Assembly: GCA_031277235.1 (NCBI GenBank)
Contig: JAITMT010000065.1
Coordinates: 1 to 17,611 of the forward strand
Reading direction: 5' to 3'
From: Tannerella sp.
Lineage (GTDB): Bacteria > Bacteroidota > Bacteroidia > Bacteroidales > Tannerellaceae
Length of the DNA: 17,611 nt
The notes under the pieces were generated by a model. That model was not told the DNA's origin. It did no database searches and saw nothing but the letters and a program-made list of their open reading frames with translations. Made by a program: the position numbers and the translations under genes. Below are positions 1-8,101 of this stretch, piece by piece. Within the stretch, counting starts at the first letter, position 1; every line of letters begins with the position of its first letter.

Positions 1-141
1 TTAACTTCCTTCATATTAATTATTAATGGATTTATAGCGTTTCCTTATGTTCGTAAATCGGCTGCAAAGTAAAGCATTTTTTTGTTCTTTGCAAAACTTT
101 TTCATCTTTTTAAGGAAAAAAATTTTTCAACAATTTTTCCG
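1..141. other. Intergenic region left of tamL, possible start of a leftward gene
   Basis: AT-rich sequence with no convincing complete gene. A leftward ATG at 12-14 followed by only three more codons runs off the window and could be the start of the next gene. A TTACTTTG on the minus strand (64-71) resembles, but does not match, the Bacteroidota -7 box. Nothing else recognisable. Confidence 0.3.
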
Positions 142-2496
142 TCAAAACGGATACCCCACGGCAAAATGCCATGCAAAGTTATCGCGGAAATTCGGGTTTC
201 CGATCACCCAGCGTTTATTGTCAGGCTCTTGCGGATTGTAGGCTTTCATGCCCGTGTCGAAGCGCACCAGAAAATAATCGAAGTCGAGCCGCAAACCCAG
301 TCCGTAGGACAGCGCTATTTCCCGGTAAAACCTGCCGAAGTTGAAATTTCCCTGCGGCTGATAGTCATATTTCCTTATGGTCCAGATATTTCCGGCATCT
401 GCGAAAAGCGCCAGTTCAAATTTCCAGAATAACTTCGTGCGGTATTCCAGATTGGCGTCCAGGCGAATATCGCCCACCTGATTGATAAACGACGTGCTGT
501 CGGTTATCGGCATACTGCCCGGACCGAGCGTGCGCACGTTCCATCCGCGATTGCTGTTTGCCCCACCCGCGTAATACCGGCGGTCAAACGGGATTTCCTT
601 CGTGTTGCCAAACGGATACGCTACGCCTATACCGATGTGAAACGCCACATTGTTGCGCTCGTCCAGCGAATAACTGCGCGCGAAATCCAAATCGCCTTTC
701 AGAAACTGGGAATAATTGATTCCGAACAGGTTATACCGTCCGTTCCCGTCTTTCTTGGCGCCCAAAAGATTTGACAGTGCATACAGCACATTGCCCGCCG
801 ATTCCAGCGACATCCGATAGGAATAGGTGTTTTTTCCGTGCTCCATCGGGTCGTAATTGTTAAACGAATAGGCGTAGCCCGTACTGACCACAAATTGATT
901 CGTATAATTGTAGAGCGTCGTCGTTTCGGGCAACTGCTCCTTGAAATCATTGTCAATATAGGGCAGGAAAACATAATTCACGTCCAACAGTTTGAAAGTG
1001 TGCCGCCCCATCATGTTGTTGCGATTTTGCCAATGGTAAATCCAACTGCCCGAAACAATAGAGCGATGATATTCAGGACGTTGCTGCTGGTCGTAACTCA
1101 TTTTGAACTCGGTTGTGGCGCGTATTCTGCGCTTAAAACCGTAACTGACAAACGGAAACACGAAATGCGGAAAATGCAGCGAAGTCTCGCCGGCATACTC
1201 CCAATAATTGCCCAACTGCTCCGTTGCAGAGAGGTATTCGTAACCGCCCCGGATTTTTGCGGAAAACAGTTCCGAGCCTTTGAACAGGTTGCGATGCTGG
1301 TAGGTCAGCGACGAGGCAAACCCCAAATCGCCCGCCGAGTTCGTCCCCTCGACGTCAAAATACACGCCCTGTTTCTTGGCGGGCGCCGTCAATATGGTAC
1401 AGTCCAGTTTCATCGTGTCGGAATCTTCAAACTCGTCGAATCGCACGGTAACATACCGCAACGCGCCCATCGCCGAAAACGACTCGTAGGTTTGCTCCAC
1501 ATTCCGCTCGTTGTACAGCCGTCCGGGCACGATGTAACAGCCCTGCTGCAAGACTTTCGGATGGATGCTGCGACCGTTCTGACCGTAATAGATGTTCACG
1601 CCCCGCCATCGTGTCGAATCGCTAATACGGTAATCATCACCGGTTTTCTCCGGATTCAGCGGGTCGTAATCGGTCAGAATTTTTACCGAATTGATGTAAT
1701 ACCGTTTGTTGTAATTGTTTACGGTATCTCCACTTGAAACGGCTGTTTCCAAGGGCTTTACATACATATCCAAATCCACGCGGTAACTGTTGAACGATGT
1801 ATCCGCCTTATATTCAATGTTATCCCGATTGAAGGCATAATATCCGTTGCGTCGCAGCAGGGAGGTAATCCGCTGACGTTCCTTGTTTAATATCATGCGA
1901 TCGAACAGCATTTCCGGTTTGATAAGCGATGTATAATCTTTATTATCAACGCCGAAAATCATTTGCATGAACGTTCGCGCTTGCGGTTTGAGTTGCAGGA
2001 TACTGTCAATTTTGTAATCCGCAATATGCGTCCGGTAATTGTAAATCCGGTAGGGAATTCCGGTTGCAACACTGTAATTTACAGCCGCTTTCTTGCGCCG
2101 CGCAGTATCAATCGAAAAATTCACTTGTGCATTCGCATAGCCGCTGTTACTCAAATACTGTTCGATCCTGTCTTTGGACTGTTCCGTGAGGTCAAAATCG
2201 AAAATCACCGGCGCTTCGCCCATACTGCGTAACTGCCTGTTTATCCATTTGTTATCGTTCCGTCCCGAGAGATTGTAGATGTGCAGCGGCATTTTCCAGA
2301 ATCCGAAAACACGGTAATTGGGACGTTGCTGCAAGTAAGGAGTTAATTCGTAGGGAGTTACATCTTTATTGTCCGTCCTGATTTTTGCCTTGCCCAGCAA
2401 ATATTCGCCGTCACCCACAAACTTAGTGGTGTTGCACGAGAAAAGTAGAGCCATACAACATACTAATAACCAAAATTTTAAGGTGATCTTCTCCAT
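142..2496 (-). CDS. tamL: TamL: lipidated TamA/BamA-family (Omp85) outer-membrane protein
   Basis: A 784-aa Omp85-superfamily protein. Seen: an N-terminal lipoprotein signal with lipobox LLFSC and the modified Cys at residue 21, a periplasmic part of about 350 residues of the kind that holds POTRA repeats, and a C-terminal region rich in alternating aromatic residues ending in Phe, typical of a 16-strand outer-membrane barrel. The frame extends one codon further to a TTG, but the ATG at 2496 fits the signal peptide better. Known: Bacteroidota carry a lipidated TamA relative (TamL) that works with a TamB-like protein in envelope biogenesis; no tamB is visible here. A -7 box lies just upstream at 2519-2526. 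Lipobox, length and barrel end make the family assignment strong; the exact TamL subfamily is inferred. Confidence 0.88.
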   Translation of the reverse strand: MEKITLKFWLLVCCMALLFSCNTTKFVGDGEYLLGKAKIRTDNKDVTPYELTPYLQQRPNYRVFGFWKMPLHIYNLSGRNDNKWINRQLRSMGEAPVIFDFDLTEQSKDRIEQYLSNSGYANAQVNFSIDTARRKKAAVNYSVATGIPYRIYNYRTHIADYKIDSILQLKPQARTFMQMIFGVDNKDYTSLIKPEMLFDRMILNKERQRITSLLRRNGYYAFNRDNIEYKADTSFNSYRVDLDMYVKPLETAVSSGDTVNNYNKRYYINSVKILTDYDPLNPEKTGDDYRISDSTRWRGVNIYYGQNGRSIHPKVLQQGCYIVPGRLYNERNVEQTYESFSAMGALRYVTVRFDEFEDSDTMKLDCTILTAPAKKQGVYFDVEGTNSAGDLGFASSLTYQHRNLFKGSELFSAKIRGGYEYLSATEQLGNYWEYAGETSLHFPHFVFPFVSYGFKRRIRATTEFKMSYDQQQRPEYHRSIVSGSWIYHWQNRNNMMGRHTFKLLDVNYVFLPYIDNDFKEQLPETTTLYNYTNQFVVSTGYAYSFNNYDPMEHGKNTYSYRMSLESAGNVLYALSNLLGAKKDGNGRYNLFGINYSQFLKGDLDFARSYSLDERNNVAFHIGIGVAYPFGNTKEIPFDRRYYAGGANSNRGWNVRTLGPGSMPITDSTSFINQVGDIRLDANLEYRTKLFWKFELALFADAGNIWTIRKYDYQPQGNFNFGRFYREIALSYGLGLRLDFDYFLVRFDTGMKAYNPQEPDNKRWVIGNPNFRDNFAWHFAVGYPF

Positions 2497-2518
2497 CAAA
2501 ATCCTTCTTTTCGCCGGA

Positions 2519-2526
2519 CAAAGGTA
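2519..2526 (-). promoter_or_regulatory. Bacteroidota -7 box of the tamL promoter
   Basis: TACCTTTG on the minus strand matches TAnnTTTG and lies 22 bases before the tamL ATG. I see no clear TTTG -33 element at the usual distance. Confidence 0.5.
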
Positions 2527-2645
2527 GCAGAAATAAATTATTTTTCGTCATTTTAAGCTTTGAAAGTACGCTTGAAACTGTCTTGGGAATAAAATCCAGG
2601 AGATTACATGTGTTTTTGTTTTCGATTAATGGCATTTTGCTATTT

Positions 2646-3476
2646 TTATTCAAAATGTGCGGTCAATATTCTTATGTATTCCGGTAGATTGTGCAGCCAC
2701 GGCAGATGTCCGCTGTTTGGAATTGTTATCACTTCTGCAGTCGTATAACGCTTGATGACAAAATCTTGGCTTGATTTATAAATATCCCGGTCGCCATAAA
2801 TGACGGTGATTTTAAAACCGGGATTTTCGAGTTTTTTCAGCAACGGATATTTTATAATTTCCGGTCGGGTTTTGTTAATGGGGGCGGCTTTCACATCATC
2901 GAAATCAATTCCGAAATTATTCGTTTCGATAAAACCACTATTGTAGTTTTTCATCACTTGCGTAAAAAGTCGCCGGTAGGCTTTGTCGCAGCCGAATATT
3001 CCCAAAAGATTATTCATTCCCATTTTTGTCCATTCCCAAAATGTGCATTTGGATTTATTGAATTGCATCACTTCTTTTTCGGTTTGTTTCCACTCCAAAT
3101 TTGTTCCCGAACCGGGGCTGCATAAAAACAGACTTAATAAATTTTCAGGATATTTCTCTGCATAAATCTGCGCATACAATCCGCCCCACGAATGCCCCCA
3201 CAAATGAAATTTATCTATTTCGTAAAATTTTCGGACGGCTTCCATATCGCTTAAATACGCTTTCATAGAATAATTTTTACTTTTGCACGGCGATTTTTTT
3301 GTTCCTCTTTGATGAAACAATATCACTTGAAAATTGTTTCTCAAATTATCGGCAACTACTGAAAAACCGCTCGGAAAACCCGGTCCGCCATGCAACAAAA
3401 AAACGGTTTCCCCGGCGGGATTCGGATAGATTGTTGAAAATAATTTATCACTTTTGTTGTCAATCAGATTTTCCAT
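2646..3476 (-). CDS. Alpha/beta-fold hydrolase, proline iminopeptidase-like
   Basis: A 276-aa alpha/beta hydrolase. Visible motifs: HGGPG near residues 29-33 (oxyanion-hole loop typical of the proline iminopeptidase group), the nucleophile elbow GHSWGG with Ser96, GDRD with the likely catalytic Asp231, and the SGH motif with His257. There is no signal peptide, so it is likely cytoplasmic. Its ATG overlaps the stop of the upstream barrel-like gene by one base (TAATG), which suggests translational coupling. The catalytic triad appears complete. Substrate is not predictable: HGGPG favours aminopeptidase or small-amide hydrolysis, but esterase or lactonase activity is possible. Confidence 0.85.
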   Translation of the reverse strand: MENLIDNKSDKLFSTIYPNPAGETVFLLHGGPGFPSGFSVVADNLRNNFQVILFHQRGTKKSPCKSKNYSMKAYLSDMEAVRKFYEIDKFHLWGHSWGGLYAQIYAEKYPENLLSLFLCSPGSGTNLEWKQTEKEVMQFNKSKCTFWEWTKMGMNNLLGIFGCDKAYRRLFTQVMKNYNSGFIETNNFGIDFDDVKAAPINKTRPEIIKYPLLKKLENPGFKITVIYGDRDIYKSSQDFVIKRYTTAEVITIPNSGHLPWLHNLPEYIRILTAHFE

Positions 3477-4072
3477 TATTGTTTTTTTGATAAACTGAAA
3501 CTGTATCCTATATGAACAGCCACAATGTAGTTAAACTTGTTAGGCTTATACTCGACACCGTTTATCTCATTCTTTGAATCTAAACTGATTTCACTTCCAA
3601 AACTTGCCCACGGACTTAAATAAAAATTATTTTTTTGAAAGGGATACCAAATATATCCAACCCTCATATTCGGATATAATTTACTGAAACGGGCAATATC
3701 AGACGAACCTGTTTTTGAAACCGAATGGTTGTATAGAAAAAGCGAGGGTCCCAAATACAGACCTTTATGCTCGCCTTTCGGAAAGTAATCCGCAAAAACG
3801 GCATAACTCATGCGATGTTTCTGGTCTTTAAATCCGTTGTCTTTATTTTCTTTTGACATCAGAAAATCGGGAAATTTGTTTCCTCCAAATACCGCAGCCG
3901 CAACTGCAATCTTGGATTCCGCTTTTTTATAACGCACAAAAACCGAATATCCGCCCAATATATAAGGTGCAGGATCCAATTCTACTGCCAATACTGTTTT
4001 ATCGGAATTTTGTTGTGCTTGTAAACTGTGGCTAAATATCGCCAATGTTAAAATAAATGCTACTTTTTTCAT
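3476..4072 (-). CDS. Small secreted, probably outer-membrane beta-barrel protein
   Basis: A 198-aa protein starting at the ATG at 4072, which gives a clean signal peptide ending near SLQAQQ. The open frame continues upstream to 4189, but that extension has no signal-like or conserved character and would run through the promoter. The mature part alternates hydrophobic and polar residues, with many Tyr/Phe and Gly (GLYLGPSLFLYNHS, RVGYIWYPF), and ends in a GYSFSLSKKQ stretch, resembling a short outer-membrane barrel. No named family recognised. It is the first gene of a two-gene unit with the hydrolase (TAATG overlap). Confidence 0.7.
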   Translation of the reverse strand: MKKVAFILTLAIFSHSLQAQQNSDKTVLAVELDPAPYILGGYSVFVRYKKAESKIAVAAAVFGGNKFPDFLMSKENKDNGFKDQKHRMSYAVFADYFPKGEHKGLYLGPSLFLYNHSVSKTGSSDIARFSKLYPNMRVGYIWYPFQKNNFYLSPWASFGSEISLDSKNEINGVEYKPNKFNYIVAVHIGYSFSLSKKQ

Positions 4073-4100
4073 TTTGCCGTAAATTTTCAAATTAATGGCG

Positions 4101-4108
4101 CAAAGGTA
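4101..4108 (-). promoter_or_regulatory. Bacteroidota -7 box for the barrel/hydrolase unit
   Basis: TACCTTTG on the minus strand, 28 bases before the ATG at 4072. It supports that start over the longer open frame, which would begin upstream of the promoter. No convincing -33 element seen. Confidence 0.5.
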
Positions 4109-4181
4109 GAGGCAAAAGAAATGGTAGCCGTTAACAATTGATAAAATCGTATTGCTGCCGGGCATAGCGCGTTCGCAATGC

Positions 4182-4209
4182 GTTCGCACGACTAATTCGG
4201 GGAATGAAG
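4182..4209. repeat. Left copy of a 28-bp direct repeat flanking the M23-S41 gene
   Basis: Matches 6511-6538 at 25 of 28 positions, with an identical 18-base core CTAATTCGGGGAATGAAG. On the minus strand the core spells the last codons of the VOC remnant at the right copy (LHSPN and stop), but here the preceding sequence does not continue that protein. The two copies bracket about 2.3 kb holding one gene. Confidence 0.7.
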
Positions 4210-4230
4210 AAAACTTAATTCAATAAAAAA

Positions 4231-4262
4231 TTTTGTTTTATAAATTTTTATGACTATCTTTG
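4231..4262 (+). promoter_or_regulatory. Complete Bacteroidota promoter for the M23-S41 gene
   Basis: A TTTTG -33 element at 4231-4235 and TATCTTTG at 4255-4262, 19 bases apart, match the Bacteroidota TTTG-N19/21-TAnnTTTG consensus. The ATG is at 4297, so the leader would be about 28 bases. Confidence 0.7.
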
Positions 4263-4296
4263 CAGGGTTAAAAATTTAATTTGAAAATTTATCATT

Positions 4297-6384
4297 ATGA
4301 GCATTTTGAAGAAACTATCGGCTATCCTGACATTGCTTTTTTCGACTGTACCTCTTTTTGCACAAACGCAACCGTATCTTTGGCCCATTGAAGGAGCAAA
4401 GGCGGGCGACAATATCATCAGCGCTCCTCAATCCTATATTGACGGAGAGTTGAATTTTTGCGACCTAATCATTGGCGCTCCCGAAGGTACGACCGTCCTT
4501 TCGCCGGTGGATGGAACAGTAAATGCGTTTATGTTAGGCTTTTTACGGTCTCTGACTTCAAGCGTCAGTTGCATATACGAAGGCGACTGCATTGATGAAA
4601 AAATCCAGAACAGTAATAGTACGAGTATTCCGGGTGACACTGATTATTATAGCGGATTATTGGGAATCAGAAGTAAAGACGGAAAAATGATTTGGTTCCG
4701 CGGTCTGCGGGGAAAAGAAAAATTAAAGACAGGACAAGCCGTTAGACGTGGCGATCCAATCGGTAAAGTTGCTTACAGCTATTTCAAAATAAAGGAACCA
4801 TCTATTCTGATATCTATTGACATAGGCGGGAAACCGTCCGATCCAATGACTCCGTTTGGGATTAAGAGCAGTTTTGTGCCGCCGGGAAAACTGAAGCCTG
4901 TCGTTTCACTCTCCCAAAAGCAGGCGAAAGAAGACTTTCTGATTTATATCAATGTCTTGAAAGATGCATATCCGGGGCTGTATGATGTGGTAACAAAAGA
5001 AGAACTGGACGGATATGTCCGTCAAACCGTCGCTTCCATTGAAAACGGTCCGGGTAATTTGACAATCGCTGAATTTCAGGCAATCATCCGCGGAGCGCTC
5101 GCTAAAATTCACGACAGCCATATCTATTCTTTGACCTTATCCGGAAATCCGGAAAGCAAACAGTCCTCTACGCTCAAACGATGTATTGACTTTGGATGGA
5201 TCAATGATACGCTTGTCTGTACGAATGCCGCCATAGCATATTCTCACTTGATAAACAGACAGATAAAATCCGTAAATGGAATGAGCGCCGATTCGATAAA
5301 AAGGAAAGCAATGACAACCGCTACAACTTATGACGCTCATGTGGAATACCAAAACTATCATTTGGCGTTTGCAAGTGATTTTTGCCCCGGTTTGGATACG
5401 GATTTGGATATTGAGTTTGCGGATGGAGAAACCATTCAATTGAAAGGGGTTGACAAGGCAACGCCATTCAGTTACTCTCTCTCTTTTTTCAATCGGATAA
5501 ACAGTCATCTGGAAGGCTATTGGGCAAATCGCATCAATAAATCTACTGCCTACATCGGACTTTCAACCTTTAATTTGAATCAGGTTCAGGTAGAAAAAAT
5601 CGGCAATTTCATCCGCTCCATCAATGATGTACCGAACTTGATCATTGACGTGCGCAACAATGGTGGAGGCGAAGGAGAAGTGATTGATAAACTGTACTCC
5701 TATATCGCAGGCGATACGCTGATTCTCAACAGTTACTCGAAAGTAAATAAAAGAAGCGGGTACGAATCTTTCAAATACTCGCTGAACCGGACGGTAGATG
5801 ATGATATTTTTAACGATTATGTAGCGGAAGAAGGGAAAGAGGGATTTTATCTGCGTCCCGAAAACGCGAGCATAAAAGTAGCAAACCCTGAAATTAACTA
5901 CAAGGGCAGGGTCTATATCCTGATCAATGAAAGGTCGGCGTCGGCTGCCGCACTTTTTCCCGCGATGCTTGTGCGTAATCAGCGTGGCGTAGTTGTCGGC
6001 AGAGAAACGCGAACAGCATTTCATTTTATGAATGCGGTGAAATTTGTAGAAATTCGTCTTCCCAATTCCATGACAGTAATCAACATTCCTCTTGTCCAAA
6101 ATGTTTTTGATACGGTTGTCAATGAAAGAACTCCCTACGGGAGAGGCGTTTTACCGGACTATCCGGTTCCGATAACGATAGACGAACTGTCGTACAAAAA
6201 CGGTGACGCCATATTGAATTACACTTTAAATCTTATCGAAAATAGAGAATATTCCAAATCTGCTGAAACAGAATCCTCTAACATGTCTTCTTTATGGAAG
6301 GCGCTAATCGTCGCAGTCGTTCTTATCCTCGCCTATTTACTGTACAGATATTACGCCAACCGTAATAATTCACGAAAAAACTGA
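4297..6384 (+). CDS. Secreted S41 protease with N-terminal degenerate M23-like domain and C-terminal membrane anchor
   Basis: A 695-aa protein. A signal peptide ends near residue 23 (LFAQ). Residues about 50-190 resemble the lysostaphin-fold M23 domain (APEGTTVLSPVDG, then RGDPIGKV), but the expected metal-binding His and terminal HxH are not present, so this part is probably non-catalytic. Residues about 205-640 form an S41 (C-terminal-processing/tricorn) protease: the YPGLYD and IHDSH regions, NLIIDVRNNGGGEG, and RSASAAA with likely nucleophile Ser549. A hydrophobic helix near residues 665-683 followed by Arg/Asn-rich residues would anchor the C-terminus with the protease in the periplasm. 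It stands alone on this strand behind its own promoter and may not belong to the adjacent RiPP operon, though that operon has a second S41 gene. Substrate unknown. Confidence 0.82.
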   Translation: MSILKKLSAILTLLFSTVPLFAQTQPYLWPIEGAKAGDNIISAPQSYIDGELNFCDLIIGAPEGTTVLSPVDGTVNAFMLGFLRSLTSSVSCIYEGDCIDEKIQNSNSTSIPGDTDYYSGLLGIRSKDGKMIWFRGLRGKEKLKTGQAVRRGDPIGKVAYSYFKIKEPSILISIDIGGKPSDPMTPFGIKSSFVPPGKLKPVVSLSQKQAKEDFLIYINVLKDAYPGLYDVVTKEELDGYVRQTVASIENGPGNLTIAEFQAIIRGALAKIHDSHIYSLTLSGNPESKQSSTLKRCIDFGWINDTLVCTNAAIAYSHLINRQIKSVNGMSADSIKRKAMTTATTYDAHVEYQNYHLAFASDFCPGLDTDLDIEFADGETIQLKGVDKATPFSYSLSFFNRINSHLEGYWANRINKSTAYIGLSTFNLNQVQVEKIGNFIRSINDVPNLIIDVRNNGGGEGEVIDKLYSYIAGDTLILNSYSKVNKRSGYESFKYSLNRTVDDDIFNDYVAEEGKEGFYLRPENASIKVANPEINYKGRVYILINERSASAAALFPAMLVRNQRGVVVGRETRTAFHFMNAVKFVEIRLPNSMTVINIPLVQNVFDTVVNERTPYGRGVLPDYPVPITIDELSYKNGDAILNYTLNLIENREYSKSAETESSNMSSLWKALIVAVVLILAYLLYRYYANRNNSRKN

Positions 6385-6520
6385 ACAAATGAAACGGCAT
6401 ATTTTGTTTTCGGGATAATCCCTCCACTCGAAAAATCCCGGATGTTTTACTTTGTTCAACGGGATAAACGGCTTCAAACGGAGAACCTATTCCATAAGCC
6501 CTTAACATGTGTTCGCGCTC
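6385..6520. other. Gap between convergent genes
   Basis: Lies after the M23-S41 stop. It holds a weak inverted repeat (CGGGAT 6411-6416 and ATCCCG 6435-6440, 18-base loop) that is not a convincing terminator, and the left part of the right-hand 28-bp repeat. No gene seen. Confidence 0.4.
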
Positions 6521-6538
6521 CTAATTCGGGGAATGAAG
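6511..6538. repeat. Right copy of the 28-bp direct repeat
   Basis: Partner of 4182-4209 (25 of 28 identical). It overlaps the 3' end and stop codon (6521-6523, minus strand) of the VOC remnant, which is the type of position used by integration or recombination events. Confidence 0.7.
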
Positions 6539-6640
6539 CCCGATTTTATTCCCTTCCGAATCGAGGAATAGCGCGAAGTATCCGCTTTCGTCACGGCTAT
6601 ATTTGGCGAAAAGTTGCAGTTTTACTTGCGAATCGCCCCG
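6521..6640 (-). pseudogene. C-terminal remnant of a VOC/glyoxalase-family gene
   Basis: Thirty-nine codons on the minus strand end in YFALFLDSEGNKIGLHS followed by PN and a stop. The phrase Y-F-A-x-F-x-D-x-E-G-N-x-[IV]-G-L-[HY]-S is typical of the last beta strand of VOC (glyoxalase/bleomycin-resistance) proteins. There is no start codon: reading upstream in frame one meets the TGA stop of the HlyD gene (6647-6649) only two codons away. It is therefore the tail of a gene whose body has been lost, presumably when the RiPP exporter operon landed here. The family call rests on motif recognition only. Confidence 0.6.
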
Positions 6641-6646
6641 AATAAG

Positions 6647-8014
6647 TCAATAGTTGATTTTTTCTTCCCAAAGATAGCGGAGAGGGGCAATGAGTCTTGC
6701 CCCGAGACTGCGGTTATCGGTAATGATTTCCGCTTCGCCCGAAAGTTCACCCGTGAAAGGAACTGTTTTTCCCGTATTGGTCTGTAAACCGTTGGTTAAA
6801 AAGGCTTCTACGGTATAATTGTTTTCTTCGGGTATCAGGGATACCGTTTTGATTTTTGCCTTTACGACGCCGTATTCCATGTACGGATAGCCGCTCAACT
6901 TAATGTTAACACTCTGATTTTCTTTTACTTTTCCGATTCCCGCGCTTGCAATGACGATTTTTCCCGTCAAGGCTCCCTGATTTTCGGGAACAACGGCAAA
7001 AACTTTGGTTCCGGATTCCACAAACTGGTCTTTTTGCCACACTTTGTTGAATGTAACCGTGCCGTCTATCGAAGATGCCAGTAAAAAAGTCTGCTCCCAC
7101 GACGAAATTGCGGCGTTCAACTCCTTTAGCGCGGATTTCAATTCCGATACGTATTGATTCTTTTCCTGCAAGTATTGAAGTCCCAGTTTCTTAACGGATT
7201 CCGTCATTTGAACAGATTCCAGATTTTCGGAAATCATGGACGATTTCAACTGATTATAAGACTGTTGCAGATTGAGAAAGGTTTGTTCTGCAATATCCAT
7301 GTCCTGCCTTGAAATAACGCCTTTTTCATACAGATTTCTATCCCGTGCCAGCGATTCCTCTCCGAGACGCAATTCGTTCTCTTTAAGCGCTATCTGCTCT
7401 CCGAGATTTTCCGAATACCGGCGTTTGCCGCTGATTTGCTTTTGCAGCGCCAATTTTTCCTGATCGGTAAGGTTGACAGTCAGAAAATTATCGTAATTGA
7501 TGGCGGCTCTCGTGAAATTGGAAAAAGCCGTCTGTACGTTTCCCAATTCATAAAATCGGGAAAACAAATCTTGCGGGACGGCAAAAACGGAATCGTTGAT
7601 AAGAACTTGATTGAGAAGCGATTCCACTCCGTTCATATCCGCCGTTTCCGCCGGATTGTCAATAACTGCCAATATTTCGTTTTCCCTTACATGCTGTTTA
7701 TCAATGCAATACAATTCCTTTATCCGTCCGCTTGCCTTTGCCATCAGCCAAACGGGCGGGTTTTCGGTGGTAACTACGGCTTCGCCCCTGATAATATCGG
7801 GATATTTGAAAATAAAGGAACCCGCAATCAACAGCATAACAACGCCGCTAATGATGGAAATCCCGTATCTTATCAGCGAATGGGGCGGACGGGCAAGGAT
7901 TTCCTGTACCTCACCGCTGCGCAATTCTATGTTAAACCTCTCCCCCTGCCCCTCTCCACAAGAGAGGGGAGAAGTATCCTGCGAGGATGGCTTTTTCTGC
8001 TCATTATTTTCCAT
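6647..8014 (-). CDS. HlyD-family membrane-fusion (adaptor) protein of a peptide exporter
   Basis: A 455-aa periplasmic adaptor. Residues 1-46 are cytoplasmic, one membrane helix spans about 47-69, then comes a biotinyl-lipoyl-like half motif (RGEAVVTTENPPVWLMAK), a long alpha-helical hairpin with coiled-coil character (about 165-300), the second lipoyl half (SSIDGTVTFNKVWQKDQFVE) and a beta-barrel domain. It would link the inner-membrane ABC exporter to a TolC-type outer-membrane channel, which is not in this window. It is the last gene of the operon, 87 bases after the exporter. Oddity: residues about 12-26 (TSPLSCGEGQGER) are encoded by a palindromic repeat, so the N-terminal tail appears to carry an in-frame repeat insertion. 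Confidence 0.88.
   Translation of the reverse strand: MENNEQKKPSSQDTSPLSCGEGQGERFNIELRSGEVQEILARPPHSLIRYGISIISGVVMLLIAGSFIFKYPDIIRGEAVVTTENPPVWLMAKASGRIKELYCIDKQHVRENEILAVIDNPAETADMNGVESLLNQVLINDSVFAVPQDLFSRFYELGNVQTAFSNFTRAAINYDNFLTVNLTDQEKLALQKQISGKRRYSENLGEQIALKENELRLGEESLARDRNLYEKGVISRQDMDIAEQTFLNLQQSYNQLKSSMISENLESVQMTESVKKLGLQYLQEKNQYVSELKSALKELNAAISSWEQTFLLASSIDGTVTFNKVWQKDQFVESGTKVFAVVPENQGALTGKIVIASAGIGKVKENQSVNIKLSGYPYMEYGVVKAKIKTVSLIPEENNYTVEAFLTNGLQTNTGKTVPFTGELSGEAEIITDNRSLGARLIAPLRYLWEEKINY
7937..7976. repeat. Palindromic GC-rich repeat inside the HlyD coding sequence
   Basis: CCCCTCTC (7949-7956) and GAGAGGGG (7962-7969) form a perfect 8-bp stem with a 5-base loop, embedded in a pyrimidine-rich stretch unlike the surrounding gene. 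It is read in frame as part of the cytoplasmic N-terminal tail. It looks like a dispersed REP-like element, which I infer from its composition and palindrome. Confidence 0.5.
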
Positions 8015-8018
8015 TTTG

Positions 8019-8090
8019 TGATTTGAAAATTTGAAAATTTTATTTAGTCGTTAGCTCATTGTCAATTATCAATTGTCAATTGTCCATTGA
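8019..8090. repeat. AT-rich and TGTCAATT-type short repeats between exporter and adaptor genes
   Basis: Contains TTTGAAAATTTGAAAATTTT (8022-8041) and overlapping copies of a GTCAATT/CAATTGTCAATTG unit (8058-8086). The first type resembles the sequence inserted in the C39 domain of the neighbouring gene (about 10050-10080). These look like dispersed short repeats of this genome. No promoter or gene recognised. Confidence 0.5.
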
Positions 8091-8101
8091 ATAACTACAC
8101 T

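Noticed and set aside
838..1737. Long plus-strand open frame (299 codons) opposite tamL
   Set aside because: It is the antisense shadow of a well-supported barrel gene, with no recognisable domain or promoter.
2423..2653. 76-codon minus-strand frame bridging the hydrolase and tamL
   Set aside because: It crosses the tamL promoter and its coding start in another frame; no motif.
6411..6440. Inverted repeat CGGGAT/ATCCCG as a terminator
   Set aside because: Six-base stem, 18-base loop and no T-run on either side.
6442..6645. 67-codon plus-strand frame in the convergent gap
   Set aside because: It overlaps the 28-bp repeat and the VOC remnant, which explain the sequence better on the other strand.
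7436..8026. Plus-strand open frame opposite the HlyD gene
   Set aside because: Antisense of a clear adaptor protein; no start signal or motif.
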